DNA of 64,000 nucleotides from a bacterium (GTDB lineage Bacteria; Planctomycetota; Planctomycetia; Kolteriales; Kolteriaceae). The notes below the pieces were generated by a model. That model searched no databases. It was not told the DNA's origin and saw only the letters and a list, made by a program, of their open reading frames with translations. Below are positions 42,525 to 52,103 of this stretch, piece after piece (position 1 is the first letter of the stretch; each line of letters begins with the position of its first letter). The stretch covers positions 39,711 to 103,710 of the forward strand of contig JAIELF010000034.1 of assembly GCA_019753235.1 (NCBI GenBank). Reading direction: 5' to 3'. A program made the position numbers and the translations under genes.

Positions 42525-43514
42525 ATGAGAACAAATATCTGGGACCGCTCAAGAGTTCATCTCAGCAGCGACTGGATGGAACGGAGCCCGCTTCGCGAAG
42601 GAATTCCGACGTTGGGGGGTCTGCAGTTCTGGGCCGACGTGCTGATTCGCGGCGACTGGCGAATTCAGATCCATGCACAAAGCCATCGGCATCGATTGCT
42701 GGACCGTTGGTTCGTGCAGCGCGCCACCGGCAGTTTTGCCGACTGTGCCGGTCGGTTAGAGTCGCTCATGGGATCGACGACCGGGCAAATCTCCTCTAGA
42801 GTCGCGCATGGGACAGTCCTTGTCTTACACGGATTGGGCCGAACTCGCTTCAGCATGGAGACGATCGCCAGTCATCTCCGCCATCATGGATGGAATGCCC
42901 ACACGGTGGCCTATCCGAGCACGCAAGCCCCCATCGAAATGCACGCGACGTTTTTGGCAGCCATCATCCGATCTGTTCCTGGCGACGGTCCCATTCACCT
43001 CGTCGGACACAGCATGGGTGGACTGGTTGCACGAACGTACCTTGAATCGGATCCCGATCCCCGTGTTCGAAGGGTCGTGATGATTGGGACTCCCAACCAG
43101 GGAGCCGAGAAAGCGATTTTCTTTGAACGAGTAGGATTGATTGGTCTGGTGGGGCCAGCCGCCCGGCAGCTTGTCCCGGGGCCGGCCGGCATCGCGCATC
43201 GACTTTCGTCTGTCTTCTCTTCGCCTGTTGTAGAGATCGGCATCATCGCGGGGGGCGGTCCACTTGGGAAAGGATACTCCTTCGTTCTGCCCGCCGACAA
43301 CGACGGCGTCGTGACTGTCGCGAGCACGCTTCTTCCGGGGGCCAAAGATTTCTTACTTCTTCGTGCTCATCATTCGTTTCTTCCGTCGATCCTTCGAGTC
43401 CGGACCGCGACCGAGCGATTCTTAAGAACAGGTTGCTTTCGTGACGACGGCAAGCGGCAAGCGATCTCGGCCGAGACCCATCCGTCTTGTGAAGAAAGCA
43501 AGGTGAACGGGTGA
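42525..43514 (+). CDS. PGAP1/lipase-like alpha/beta hydrolase
   Basis: A 329-residue alpha/beta hydrolase. The N-terminal ~90 residues are charged and of unknown fold. The hydrolase core starts at ~97: VLVLHGLGRTRFSM (oxyanion His-Gly), VGHSMGGLVARTY (nucleophile Ser), DNDGVVTV (acid Asp) and AHHSFLP (catalytic His). This is the order seen in PGAP1-like lipases and triacylglycerol lipases. No signal peptide, so probably intracellular. GAGG lies 8 bases before the ATG. The C-terminal tail (after ~300) is charged. Substrate unknown. Confidence 0.82.
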   Translation: MRTNIWDRSRVHLSSDWMERSPLREGIPTLGGLQFWADVLIRGDWRIQIHAQSHRHRLLDRWFVQRATGSFADCAGRLESLMGSTTGQISSRVAHGTVLVLHGLGRTRFSMETIASHLRHHGWNAHTVAYPSTQAPIEMHATFLAAIIRSVPGDGPIHLVGHSMGGLVARTYLESDPDPRVRRVVMIGTPNQGAEKAIFFERVGLIGLVGPAARQLVPGPAGIAHRLSSVFSSPVVEIGIIAGGGPLGKGYSFVLPADNDGVVTVASTLLPGAKDFLLLRAHHSFLPSILRVRTATERFLRTGCFRDDGKRQAISAETHPSCEESKVNG

Positions 43515-43624
43515 GTCCAATGGAACTCGGAGTGCTGGAAGCGTAGGCTGTGAGGAGTCTCCGGGGACGGGACGCCCCCCGAAGGTCGGGAGCGCCCGGT
43601 CCAGTGATGGGTTGCCGAGCTGCT

Positions 43625-44107
43625 ATGGCCTCTTCCCTCAAACTAGGTCCATTCGACTTCGAACCTTGCCGAGTTCGTGTACGGGGCCGTCCTCCCATCG
43701 AAGACTGGGAGGGGCCATTCTGTTTTGCTCTCTGGTGTCAACGAGCCAGTCCCTGGTGGATCGGCGACATGCTCAATGCTGGCGACGATAAGTTCGGCGA
43801 GGTTTTCTACCAGTTGTGTGAAGGGTTCGGTATCTCGGCCGAAATGATCCAGCGATACAAGTCCGTCGCTCGTCGTGTCCCGGCACAGAATCGACGAGCA
43901 AACCTCTCTTGGTCGACGCATGCGATGGTCGCCCGGCTGCCTTTTGATCAGCAGAAGTCGGCCCTTTCCAAGGCAGAAGACCGAGGCTGGACAAGCGATG
44001 ATCTCCGGCGTTACCTTCAACAGGAGAAAAGCCAACAGAACCAAGCGCCGCCACCAACCCAAGCCGACACGGATCCCAACCTAGCCGATTCAAAGGACGA
44101 ACCATGA
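43625..44107 (+). CDS. Small protein with phage/plasmid-type WWIGD module
   Basis: A 160-residue soluble protein. PPIEDWEGPF, SPWWIGDMLNAGDDKFGE (residues 42-59), and ANLSWSTHAMVARLP with WTSDDLRRYL (93-131) match in order the pattern WWIGDxxNxGExxYGE...LSWSHHxxVAxLP...WSVRELR that I associate with phage and plasmid proteins of ParB-like or accessory type. That is pattern recall, not a family name. The C-terminal ~30 residues are Q/P/D-rich and disordered. It overlaps the next gene, a Tat-exported esterase, in an ATGA junction. An in-frame start at 43550 is possible but less likely. Its role is not known; a regulator of the coupled esterase is one idea. Confidence 0.6.
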   Translation: MASSLKLGPFDFEPCRVRVRGRPPIEDWEGPFCFALWCQRASPWWIGDMLNAGDDKFGEVFYQLCEGFGISAEMIQRYKSVARRVPAQNRRANLSWSTHAMVARLPFDQQKSALSKAEDRGWTSDDLRRYLQQEKSQQNQAPPPTQADTDPNLADSKDEP

Positions 44108-46347
44108 CCGCTCGATCGACCCCACCGACCTCAGCGCAGAGTCCAGAACTTACGTGTGATCGGCGAACGTTGTTACAGCAAAGTCTCTTTGCCGTGTTGG
44201 CGGCGGGCTTTGTCCCGGCCAACATCTCTTTGGCGGGAGCCGAGCAAGAGAGCCCACCGCAAAACGACGTTCGATTGGGGAAGCTTCCTACGCTCAACGA
44301 CGATTTTCCCTTTGTTGTCCCCCCTACCCTCGACGTCTGGAAGCATCGCGCTCAAGAACTCCGTCGACAGATTCAATTGGCGACCGGCTTGTGGCCGATG
44401 CCCGCAAGGCTACCGATTCAAGCAACCATTCACGGCAAAGTCGAGCGGAACGACTGCGCGGTCGAAAGAGTCTTCTTCGAGAGTTCACCGGGGCTGTTCG
44501 TCACCGGGAGCCTGTTTCGCCCGCTGAAAACGTCAGACAATATGCCGATTGTCCTCTGCCCGCACGGCCATTGGCCCAACGGTCGATTCTATTCTCATAG
44601 CCAAACGCAGATTGCCGAGGAACTCAGGTCGGGTGGCGAGAAACACGCCAACGGAGGCCGATTCCCCATTCAAGCTCGTTGCTTTCAGCTAGCTCGAATG
44701 GGATGTGTCGTTTTCAATTACGACATGCTGGGCTATGCCGACAGCGTTCCGATTTCTCAGGAGGTCGCTCATCTCTTTCGGAAACAGCGACCTACTCTCA
44801 GCCAGCCGGATCGATGGGGTCTCTTCAGCGCTCAAGCGGAATCTCGGCTTCTCTCGCCGCTGGGCTTACAGACCTTCCACTCGGTGCGGGCTCTGGACTT
44901 CCTTTTGACGCTGCGAGGCGTCGATACGAGCCGAGTCGGCGTCACGGGTTCTAGCGGAGGTGGCACACAGACGTTCTTATTGATGGCCGTCGACGATCGA
45001 CCGACGGCGGGTTTCCCCGCGGTGATGGTTTCGACCAAAATGCAGGGAGGATGCACCTGTGAGAATGCCAGCTATCTGAGGATCGCAACAGGGAACATCG
45101 AGTTGGCCGCCCTCGCCGCCCCCCGGCCACTCGGCATGAGCGCCGCGGACGATTGGACCAAGGAACTGGAAACGCTCGGCTTACCCGAACTGAAGAAGCT
45201 CTATGGACTTTTCGACGCTTCCGATCGTGTCGAGGGAAAGTATTTTCCTTTCCCACACAACTACAACTACCCAAGCCGGGCCATGATGTACGAGTTCTTT
45301 AACAAGCATCTTTCGCTGGGACAAACCAGCCCGATCGTCGAGCCTGATTTTGAACCGCTCAGCAAAGACGAACTCACGGTCTGGACCGATCAGTATCCCA
45401 AGCCCGAAATCTCTGACGATGCCGAGGTTGCGGTGCTGAAAGCCCTCGCGTCGGCATCCGATCAGCAAATGGAAGAGTACAAACCGACCTCATCCGAGCG
45501 AATGCACGCCTTTCGAGAGACGGTGGGTGGCGCATGGGCATCCATGATCGGCCGAGCGCTTCCTGGTGCCGAGGAAATAAACTTCCGAGTGGCGACGAAA
45601 GCGACCGGTGAGGGAACGACGCTGATTCACGGGTCGATCGACTTTGCGGCCCGGCAAGAATCCTCCCCCGCCACGGTGATTCATCAAGACGGACCTTTGC
45701 CTAGAACGGTCATCGTTTGGATTTCTCCCGAGGGCCGATCGGCCGTCGAAGAGAATGGATCTCCTCGGCCGGTGATTCGTCAAATGGTATCGCGCGGGCT
45801 CGGTGTCATCGGCGTCGATCTCTTGTATCAAGGAACTCACGGCAACCGCGCTGGGAGCCGATCGCGCGCCATCGAGAATGATCGTGAAGCGGCATGTTTT
45901 GTCCTCGGATACAGCTCCCCACTTTTCGCGCAGCGGGTTCACGATGTGTTGTCGGCCATTGCCTATGCTCGACAATGGGTCGGGCCCGAAGGGACCATTC
46001 GATTGGCGGGTGCACCAGGCGCCGCGGGTTGGATTGCCGCAGCGGCCTTCGTCGCGGGACCAGCGATCGAACGCGTCGCGCTGGCGACGGATGGCTTTCG
46101 GTTCAATCAAATCACCGATATCGAGGATCCCAACCTCTTACCTGGCGCGGTCAAATACGGCGATTTACCTGCTCTTTTAGCTCTTTTGGCACCCGTCCCT
46201 CTTTGGATTCACGGCGAAAGCGAAGCCGCCGACGAGTTGCCTGCCATCATGTACCAAACTTCGCAGGTACCCACCAAACTCGACTTCGATGAAAGCAGTT
46301 CGACCGGCGTTCTCGAACGGATGGCCCAGTGGTTAGCCGCGGAATAG
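44104..46347 (+). CDS. Tat-exported acetylxylan-esterase-like alpha/beta hydrolase
   Basis: A 747-residue protein, paralogous to that at 13276-15450. The N-terminus has a twin-arginine signal, CDRRTLLQQSLFAVLAAGF (residues ~17-35), in contrast to the Sec-type start of the paralogue. The first hydrolase unit has VLCPHGHWPNGRF, nucleophile elbow GVTGSSGGGTQT and MQGGCTCEN; a second, degenerate unit follows (VIWISPEGRSAV; LAGAPGAAGWIAAAAFV). Likely an esterase for acetylated polysaccharide, folded with any cofactor or pre-folded in the cytoplasm before export. Translationally coupled to the WWIGD-type gene. It ends one base from the glcF stop on the opposite strand. Confidence 0.85.
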   Translation: MTARSTPPTSAQSPELTCDRRTLLQQSLFAVLAAGFVPANISLAGAEQESPPQNDVRLGKLPTLNDDFPFVVPPTLDVWKHRAQELRRQIQLATGLWPMPARLPIQATIHGKVERNDCAVERVFFESSPGLFVTGSLFRPLKTSDNMPIVLCPHGHWPNGRFYSHSQTQIAEELRSGGEKHANGGRFPIQARCFQLARMGCVVFNYDMLGYADSVPISQEVAHLFRKQRPTLSQPDRWGLFSAQAESRLLSPLGLQTFHSVRALDFLLTLRGVDTSRVGVTGSSGGGTQTFLLMAVDDRPTAGFPAVMVSTKMQGGCTCENASYLRIATGNIELAALAAPRPLGMSAADDWTKELETLGLPELKKLYGLFDASDRVEGKYFPFPHNYNYPSRAMMYEFFNKHLSLGQTSPIVEPDFEPLSKDELTVWTDQYPKPEISDDAEVAVLKALASASDQQMEEYKPTSSERMHAFRETVGGAWASMIGRALPGAEEINFRVATKATGEGTTLIHGSIDFAARQESSPATVIHQDGPLPRTVIVWISPEGRSAVEENGSPRPVIRQMVSRGLGVIGVDLLYQGTHGNRAGSRSRAIENDREAACFVLGYSSPLFAQRVHDVLSAIAYARQWVGPEGTIRLAGAPGAAGWIAAAAFVAGPAIERVALATDGFRFNQITDIEDPNLLPGAVKYGDLPALLALLAPVPLWIHGESEAADELPAIMYQTSQVPTKLDFDESSSTGVLERMAQWLAAE

Positions 46348-46348
46348 T

Positions 46349-47614
46349 TCAGGGCCACTGCTGGCGGTACGCGAAGTCTAGAATCTCCATCGTGTGGTAG
46401 GTGGGCAACGGCCGACCGAGTTGCGTGAGATGAGTCCGGATCTGTGTTAGGCAGCCGATATTGCCCGAGGCGACCAGACTTGCTCCGCTGGCGATAATGG
46501 ACTCTGCCTTTTTTTTGCCAAGGGCGGCGGCAATGTCGGGCTGTTCGATGTTGTAGGTGCCGGCCGACCCACAACAGATTTCGCCGTCTGGAACATCCAC
46601 GATCCGAAGGTTGCCGATCTTCGAAAGCAAAGAGCGAGGTTGATTCCTGACCTTCTGGGCGTGGACCAAATGACAAGCATCATGATACGCCAGCACATGC
46701 GCCACCGGCGAAGGCGGAGGATCGACGATACCGATCTCCTCTAGAAACACGCTGATATCTTTGGATCGATGAGCCAACTCGCGGGCTTCCTGTTCCTGCG
46801 GATCTCCCTTCAGCCAAAGCGGATACTCGTGCATCCCCGAACCGCAGCCGGCCGCATTGGTCACGATCGCGTCGATATCCTTGGGAAACGCCTTCAGGTT
46901 CTGACGAGCAAAGCTCTTCGCCTTTTCGCCTGCTCCGGTGTGAGCGGCCAGCGCCCCGCAGCAACCTTGCTGGCGAGGAATCACCACCTCGACGCCGTTC
47001 TTGGCGAGGACTCGCAGCGTCGCCCAGTTGATTTCCGGAGCGAGAACTCGCTGCGCGCATCCCGCTAAGAGCGCTACTCGTGCTCGGCGAGTTCCCTCTG
47101 CCGAGTAGATTTCCGGCAAAGCAGGTGCCGAGGGAATCGAGGAGGGAAGAAGTTCAAGCATTGACCGGAGCCGTCGAGGCAAGAGATGCTTGAACGGCTT
47201 GGCAAATCGTCCGCTCCAAACTCCCCAGCGAAATCGCTCGGGATAGGGAAGCGTCGAAAGAACGAAAAAACGAAGCAGTCGATCGAACAGCGTTCGATGG
47301 CGTTTGTTCTCGGCATAGGCTCGAAAAGGAGTGATGAGTTGATCGTAGGGGACGCCCGACGGACATGCCGTGACACACCCCAGACAACCGAGGCATTTGT
47401 CAATGTAAGGAAGAGCCTGGTCGAGGTCGCATTTCCCCTCGAGAACTTCTTTCATGAGAAAGATGCGACCGCGGGGAGAATCCATTTCGTTGCCAAGTTC
47501 GAGATAGGTCGGGCACGCCGGCAGACAGAACCCGCAATGAACGCACGTTTGCACGGCATGAGCCATTGGCTCACCCAACGGCCCCAGCTGCTCGGTCGGA
47601 ATCTGATGCAGCAA
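46349..47614 (-). CDS. glcF: Glycolate oxidase iron-sulfur subunit
   Basis: A 421-residue subunit with two 4Fe-4S clusters near the N-terminus ([24 protein letters not shown]) and two later CCG-type cysteine motifs ([22 protein letters not shown]) in the DUF224/cysteine-rich domains. It passes electrons from GlcD to the quinone pool during glycolate oxidation to glyoxylate. The start is TTG at 47614 with GGGAG upstream, placing 23 residues before the first cluster, close to E. coli GlcF. It is the last gene of glcD-glcE-glcF, 50 bases after glcE. Confidence 0.93.
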   Translation of the reverse strand: MLHQIPTEQLGPLGEPMAHAVQTCVHCGFCLPACPTYLELGNEMDSPRGRIFLMKEVLEGKCDLDQALPYIDKCLGCLGCVTACPSGVPYDQLITPFRAYAENKRHRTLFDRLLRFFVLSTLPYPERFRWGVWSGRFAKPFKHLLPRRLRSMLELLPSSIPSAPALPEIYSAEGTRRARVALLAGCAQRVLAPEINWATLRVLAKNGVEVVIPRQQGCCGALAAHTGAGEKAKSFARQNLKAFPKDIDAIVTNAAGCGSGMHEYPLWLKGDPQEQEARELAHRSKDISVFLEEIGIVDPPPSPVAHVLAYHDACHLVHAQKVRNQPRSLLSKIGNLRIVDVPDGEICCGSAGTYNIEQPDIAAALGKKKAESIIASGASLVASGNIGCLTQIRTHLTQLGRPLPTYHTMEILDFAYRQQWP

Positions 47615-47664
47615 ACTTTATCTCCCTGTCGTCGTCGGGTTCACTTCTTCTTTGGGATCGGCTC

Positions 47665-48741
47665 TCAGTACCGACAAGCCAGTTTACCGGCTGGGTCGAG
47701 AATCTGCGCCAATCGCTTCTGAAACTCGGCGTCGCGCACCGAGCCAAGAACGCCCCATGGCTTACCTCGGATCGCCATCGCCCGCGAATCGAGTTTCGAA
47801 AGAATCGCGACCAGATCGGCGGGCCCCCGATCGGCGGGCCAAGCAAGCCAACAGACATTTCCCGCAACGCTGTACCGCCTTGGCGTCGATGCCAAGCCAA
47901 TCGAACTCAACATGGCTTCCAATGAAACAATCTGGCCCGCCAGTAGCGGGATCTTCAGCAGTGTATCCTCTGTCGGCATCCAACTAAACTCGCGGGCGGC
48001 ACGCCAGACTCCCTGTTCCTCTTCATCCAAAAGAACTTCAACCGGGAGAGCGACCAATTCCGTGATCCGCTCCACTCGCCGAGCCAGTGCCGACGCGAGC
48101 CCCCCCACGCGCATCACCACTTCACCCGGCGGTTGATAATCGAGACAAGCGAGCTCGAGCGACGAGCGAGCAAGCTTCTGTAATAGAGCCGATCCTTCGA
48201 GTGGACTGGTTACTTTCACACGAACGGTGGCGTACCGCTGAGGACGGGGAAAGACCTTGAAGGTGACTTGCGTGATGATCCCCATGGACCCGCGCGAGCC
48301 GACCATCAGCTTTGGAAAATCGAATCCTGCGGCATTCTTAACGACGCGCCCACCTCCTGCATGAGATTCGCCATCACCGGTGACAAACTGCAAGCCGAGA
48401 ATAAAGTCTCGGACGCCGCCGTAACGAAATCGCCCCGAACCCGACAAACCGGAGGCAATCGTGCCGCCAAGAGTCGCACCCTGATCCACCCAAACCGGGT
48501 CGAAGGGAAGATACTGACCGCTCCCCGAGAGGAGCGTTTCCACCTCGCGAACAGGCGTCCCCCCCCGTGCGGTGAAGGTGAATTCGCTTGGATCGTATTC
48601 GATCACACCGGTCAACTTTTCCATGGAGACGCCGGCACCGCTCGAAAGGGCCGACTTCGTCCCACCACCCCGAACGTGCACTCGGGGAGACTGCCGAACA
48701 ATCTCTTGCAATTCTTCGATGGTGGAGGGCTGCTGCATCAT
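47665..48741 (-). CDS. glcE: Glycolate oxidase FAD-binding subunit
   Basis: A 358-residue FAD-binding (FAD_binding_4/PCMH-type) subunit of glycolate oxidase. VHVRGGGTKS, GATLGGTIASGLSGSGRFRYG and GGRVVKNAAGFDFPKLMVGS are the FAD-site blocks of the family. Length matches E. coli GlcE (~350). The ATG at 48741 overlaps the glcD stop in a TGATG junction; a TTG at 48744 and ATG at 48738 are alternatives. Works as a complex with GlcD and GlcF. Confidence 0.92.
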   Translation of the reverse strand: MMQQPSTIEELQEIVRQSPRVHVRGGGTKSALSSGAGVSMEKLTGVIEYDPSEFTFTARGGTPVREVETLLSGSGQYLPFDPVWVDQGATLGGTIASGLSGSGRFRYGGVRDFILGLQFVTGDGESHAGGGRVVKNAAGFDFPKLMVGSRGSMGIITQVTFKVFPRPQRYATVRVKVTSPLEGSALLQKLARSSLELACLDYQPPGEVVMRVGGLASALARRVERITELVALPVEVLLDEEEQGVWRAAREFSWMPTEDTLLKIPLLAGQIVSLEAMLSSIGLASTPRRYSVAGNVCWLAWPADRGPADLVAILSKLDSRAMAIRGKPWGVLGSVRDAEFQKRLAQILDPAGKLACRY

Positions 48742-50189
48742 CAACTCCGAAACGCCAAGCCTTGCTTCTCCACCGGATGCAAGCCCCGATGCGTCAATGC
48801 CGGCGCGGAGGTATCGGGCAGCATCTTGCCCCGATTGGCGATCTGCCCTGGATCGATGGCGTCTCGAATTCTTCGCATCAGGTCGGTATCTTTCTTGCCG
48901 AACATCTCTTCAAAAAAGGCCCGCTTCTCAAGCCCCACGCCGTGCTCGCCGGTGATCGATCCACCAAGCTTGATGCAAAGACGCAGGATTTCAGCCGCGA
49001 CTTCCTCAGCCCGTTCCAGAGCCCCGGGTGTTCGACCATCAAAGAGAATCAAGGGATGGAGATTTCCGTCACCGGCATGAAAGACGTTAGCGACAGGAAT
49101 ACCGCTTTGCCGACTAATCTCATCGATGCGAGCCAAGGCTTCTCCAAGCTTGGTGCGCGGGACGACTCCATCTTGAACGATGAAGTCAGGACTCAAGCGA
49201 CCGACGGCCGAGAAAGCACACTTCCGCCCGGTCCAGATCTTGAGTCGCTCGGCCGCATTTTTGGCGACATCGACTCGGTAGGCGCCGGAATCATCGATCA
49301 GCTTTTGCAGCAAAGGGGTCTCGGCATCAACCTCTTCAATTGGTCCCTCGAGTTCGACGATTAGGATCGCCTGCGCATCCTTGGGATAGTTCGCTTGAAC
49401 CGCCGCATCGGAAGCATTCATGGCCAAACGGTCCATGATCTCGAGCGCGCCAGGAAGCAATCCCGAAGCCACCACCATCGAAACAGCGTTCCCCGCTTCT
49501 TCTAACGACCGATAAGCCGCCTGCAACGTATAATACTTTTCGGGTTTGGGAAGCAATCGAAGCGTGATCTCTAGAGCGCAGCCAAACAGTCCTTCGGAAC
49601 CGACAAACATACCAAGCAGATCCGTGCCGACTTGTTCCAGCGATGGTCCACCGAATTGAACGACCTCTCCATCGGGAAGAACCCCCTTGATGCCGAGAAC
49701 GTGGTTCGAGGTCATCCCATACTTTAAGCAGTGGGCACCTCCCGAGTTGAAAGCGACGTTGCCGCCAATCGTGCAAACCGCCGCGCTGGAAGGATCGGGG
49801 GCGTAGTACAGACCATCGCCGACGGAAATCTGCGATGCCCGCTGATTGATGACGCCCGGTTCGACAACGGCGATTCGTTCCTGCGGGTCGTACTGAAGAA
49901 TCCGATTCATCTTATTCAGGCCAATGAGAAGCCCGTCTTCGATCGGAACCGAGCCGCCGCTCAAACTGGTGCCGCTCCCTCGCGCGACAAACGGAACGCC
50001 GAATCGATGACAAAGCCTCACCGTTTCGATGACCTCGTCGGCCGACGTCGGCAACACGACACCGCCGGGCCGAACGCGAAACGCCGTGAGGCCGTCCGAC
50101 TCATAGGGGGCAAGCTCGGCGGTCCTGGTAAGGAGTCTGCCAGGTGGGTAGATCCGTGCGAGGGCACCAAAGAATCCCGACGAGATCAT
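48741..50189 (-). CDS. glcD: Glycolate oxidase catalytic FAD subunit
   Basis: A 482-residue FAD-linked oxidase of the D-lactate/glycolate dehydrogenase family. The FAD domain carries [40 protein letters not shown] and [10 protein letters not shown]; the C-terminal catalytic/cap region has [13 protein letters not shown] and [16 protein letters not shown] with the substrate/metal His residues. Length is close to E. coli GlcD (499). It oxidises glycolate, or perhaps D-lactate; the presence of glcE and glcF next to it favours glycolate. First gene of the minus-strand operon; ATG 50189 has a weak GAGGGT site 11 bases upstream. Confidence 0.94.
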   Translation of the reverse strand: MISSGFFGALARIYPPGRLLTRTAELAPYESDGLTAFRVRPGGVVLPTSADEVIETVRLCHRFGVPFVARGSGTSLSGGSVPIEDGLLIGLNKMNRILQYDPQERIAVVEPGVINQRASQISVGDGLYYAPDPSSAAVCTIGGNVAFNSGGAHCLKYGMTSNHVLGIKGVLPDGEVVQFGGPSLEQVGTDLLGMFVGSEGLFGCALEITLRLLPKPEKYYTLQAAYRSLEEAGNAVSMVVASGLLPGALEIMDRLAMNASDAAVQANYPKDAQAILIVELEGPIEEVDAETPLLQKLIDDSGAYRVDVAKNAAERLKIWTGRKCAFSAVGRLSPDFIVQDGVVPRTKLGEALARIDEISRQSGIPVANVFHAGDGNLHPLILFDGRTPGALERAEEVAAEILRLCIKLGGSITGEHGVGLEKRAFFEEMFGKKDTDLMRRIRDAIDPGQIANRGKMLPDTSAPALTHRGLHPVEKQGLAFRS

Positions 50190-50915
50190 CGTTAATCTAC
50201 CCTCACCCCATTGCCAACAGAGAGAACCGCCGATTCTCTCGCGCGACGTTTGTCCGCCCATGCTCGAATCGTTGGGCCAGCAAGACTGGCTGAATGCTGC
50301 CGAGCAAATGCCGGTCGATCACCTCTGCCCGACCATCTTTCGGTGGCTCCGTACTTAGTTCTCTATCGAGAGAACCGGATTCCGCGACGCTGTTCCACCA
50401 AGATTCCTATTCATCCGCCGTGGATACGAAAACCAAAGAGTCGAAGGGGAACCGACGCGGGCGAAGTTTCGGGATGTTCGTTTTGGAATGGCCGTCGGCG
50501 ATGGTGCCGGAGGAGGTCCGGTTCGCTTGAAAATCGTGTTTCGCGATGCCGACCGACGGTCGCCTTTGGTGGGTGAACATCATCCTCTCGGGCAGGGGCA
50601 TTCACGCTTCTTTCATCTCATCATGACACTGAATTTGGAAAACTCCCGATTCCGCGGCCATTTCGCTGGCATTTCTGGCCAACTTGAGTGGAAAAAAGAG
50701 GACGGGAGAAAAGTCCACGCGGGCCAAGTCCGATCGTAAGTGAGGGAATTCGTCAGGGCAGCCCCATGAAGCGGATGTCGGGGCGACAAGGGATTCAGAT
50801 TCGCGTAGTCAGGTTCGGCCAAAATAGTTGTCCACACTTCAGGGGAAACTACAATCTGCGGGGCCAAGAGAATGCCTCCCGCCCCAGTTGAAAACTCAAA
50901 AGGAAGCCGAGACTG
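50190..50915. other. 726-base intergenic region
   Basis: Between divergent glcD and folE2. Several short open frames cross it (e.g. 50294-50530, 50488-50739) but they lack recognised domains, and none has a convincing ribosome-binding site. A decayed gene or a long regulatory leader is possible; nothing specific is supported. Confidence 0.35.
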
Positions 50916-51896
50916 ATGTCGACTCTGGGAAGCTCGAACGGTTGGGCCCAAAGTAAAGACCCTGCTCGCGCCAGCCGCGTTTTGCCCGATGTCGCCCATC
51001 AAGGGCAGGCGGCCGCCTTGGGTCCGCTCGACCAAGTGGGCATGTCTGGGATTGATGTCGCTTTGCGCCGTCGCGACGAACAGGGCCACACGATCCTTAC
51101 CCCTGCTAAAGCCGACGCGTTCGTCAGCCTTGACGCGCCGGACGTAAAGGGGATCCATATGTCCCGGCTATTTCTTCATCTTCACCGGGCACTGGAACAT
51201 GATGAACTGAGCCCGGCCCTGATTGAAAGAATCCTGACGGGCTTTATCGACTCCCATTCAAATATCAGCCGATCGAGCATGATTCGTCTCTCTTATAGCC
51301 ATCTTTGCAAACGCCCTGCGTTGCTTTCGGATCATGCCGCCTGGCGAAACTATCCCGTGACCATCGAAAGCAAGCTAACCGGTGGCAAAATGGAGCATCA
51401 GTTGACGGTGAAGGTAACCTATTCGAGCACATGCCCTTGCTCGGCTGCGCTTGCTCGTCAACTTCTCCGTGAACAGTTCGAAAGCGAGTTTGTTGGCGAC
51501 GAGATGGTCAGCGTGCGTCAAGTTTCTCGCTGGATTGACAGCGATCGGATGACCTATCCGACGCCTCATTCGCAACGAAGTCACGCCGACGTCACGGTGG
51601 TTCTGGGTTCGGTCGATATCGCGTTTCCGGTCAATGACCTGATTATGAGCGTGGAAGCGGCGATTCTGACCGCGGTACAAACGGTCGTCAAACGCGAAGA
51701 CGAGCAACAGTTCGCCAAGATCAACGGCGAGAACCTGATGTTCTGCGAGGATGCCGCCCGCCGAATCCGCGAGTCGATCGACAAGCTCGAGTACGCGGCC
51801 GACTTCCGAATTCGGGTGGAACATCTCGAAAGCCTACACCCGCACGACGCGGTTGCCGTCGTTACCAAAGGGATCAATGGTGGTTTAACGCCCTGA
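50916..51896 (+). CDS. folE2: GTP cyclohydrolase IB (FolE2)
   Basis: A 326-residue enzyme of the COG1469/FolE2 class, converting GTP to dihydroneopterin triphosphate at the start of folate (and queuosine) synthesis. Unlike FolE1 it can use Mn or Fe and is common where zinc is scarce. Family blocks visible are VKGIHMSRLFLHLHRAL, STCPCSAALARQLL (metal-ligand Cys), PTPHSQRSHADVTV, and ENLMFCEDAARRI. Length is a little above the usual ~260-310 because of a ~45-residue N-terminal part. AAGGAAG lies just upstream of the ATG. Followed by a G/C-rich hairpin and the dihydroorotase gene. Confidence 0.92.
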   Translation: MSTLGSSNGWAQSKDPARASRVLPDVAHQGQAAALGPLDQVGMSGIDVALRRRDEQGHTILTPAKADAFVSLDAPDVKGIHMSRLFLHLHRALEHDELSPALIERILTGFIDSHSNISRSSMIRLSYSHLCKRPALLSDHAAWRNYPVTIESKLTGGKMEHQLTVKVTYSSTCPCSAALARQLLREQFESEFVGDEMVSVRQVSRWIDSDRMTYPTPHSQRSHADVTVVLGSVDIAFPVNDLIMSVEAAILTAVQTVVKREDEQQFAKINGENLMFCEDAARRIRESIDKLEYAADFRIRVEHLESLHPHDAVAVVTKGINGGLTP

Positions 51897-51929
51897 TGGG
51901 TGCCGGGTCGATTGAGAGCATAGAACTTG

Positions 51930-51960
51930 GGGGCCGGCTCTTTTGAAAAGGGTCGGCCCC
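51930..51960 (+). terminator. Hairpin after folE2
   Basis: GGGGCCG (51930-51936) pairs with CGGCCCC (51954-51960), with a CTTTT/AAAAG inner pairing. It has no T-tract after it, so termination strength is uncertain; it separates folE2 from the dihydroorotase gene. Confidence 0.45.
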
Positions 51961-52103
51961 GATCCATTCCATGGGCCTGCGTATTCCTGCTCGATTGTTT
52001 TCGCAGGCGTCAGTCTCAATAATGTGAGCGGGCACTCCAAAATCAAAAGCCGCTCACCACGAGAAAGACAACCCCTCTTCTCGTCGAACAGGAGACTCGC
52101 GCT

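Noticed and set aside
50211..50739. Possible decayed gene upstream of folE2
   Set aside because: Frames change without any common domain to link them; evidence too thin to call a pseudogene.
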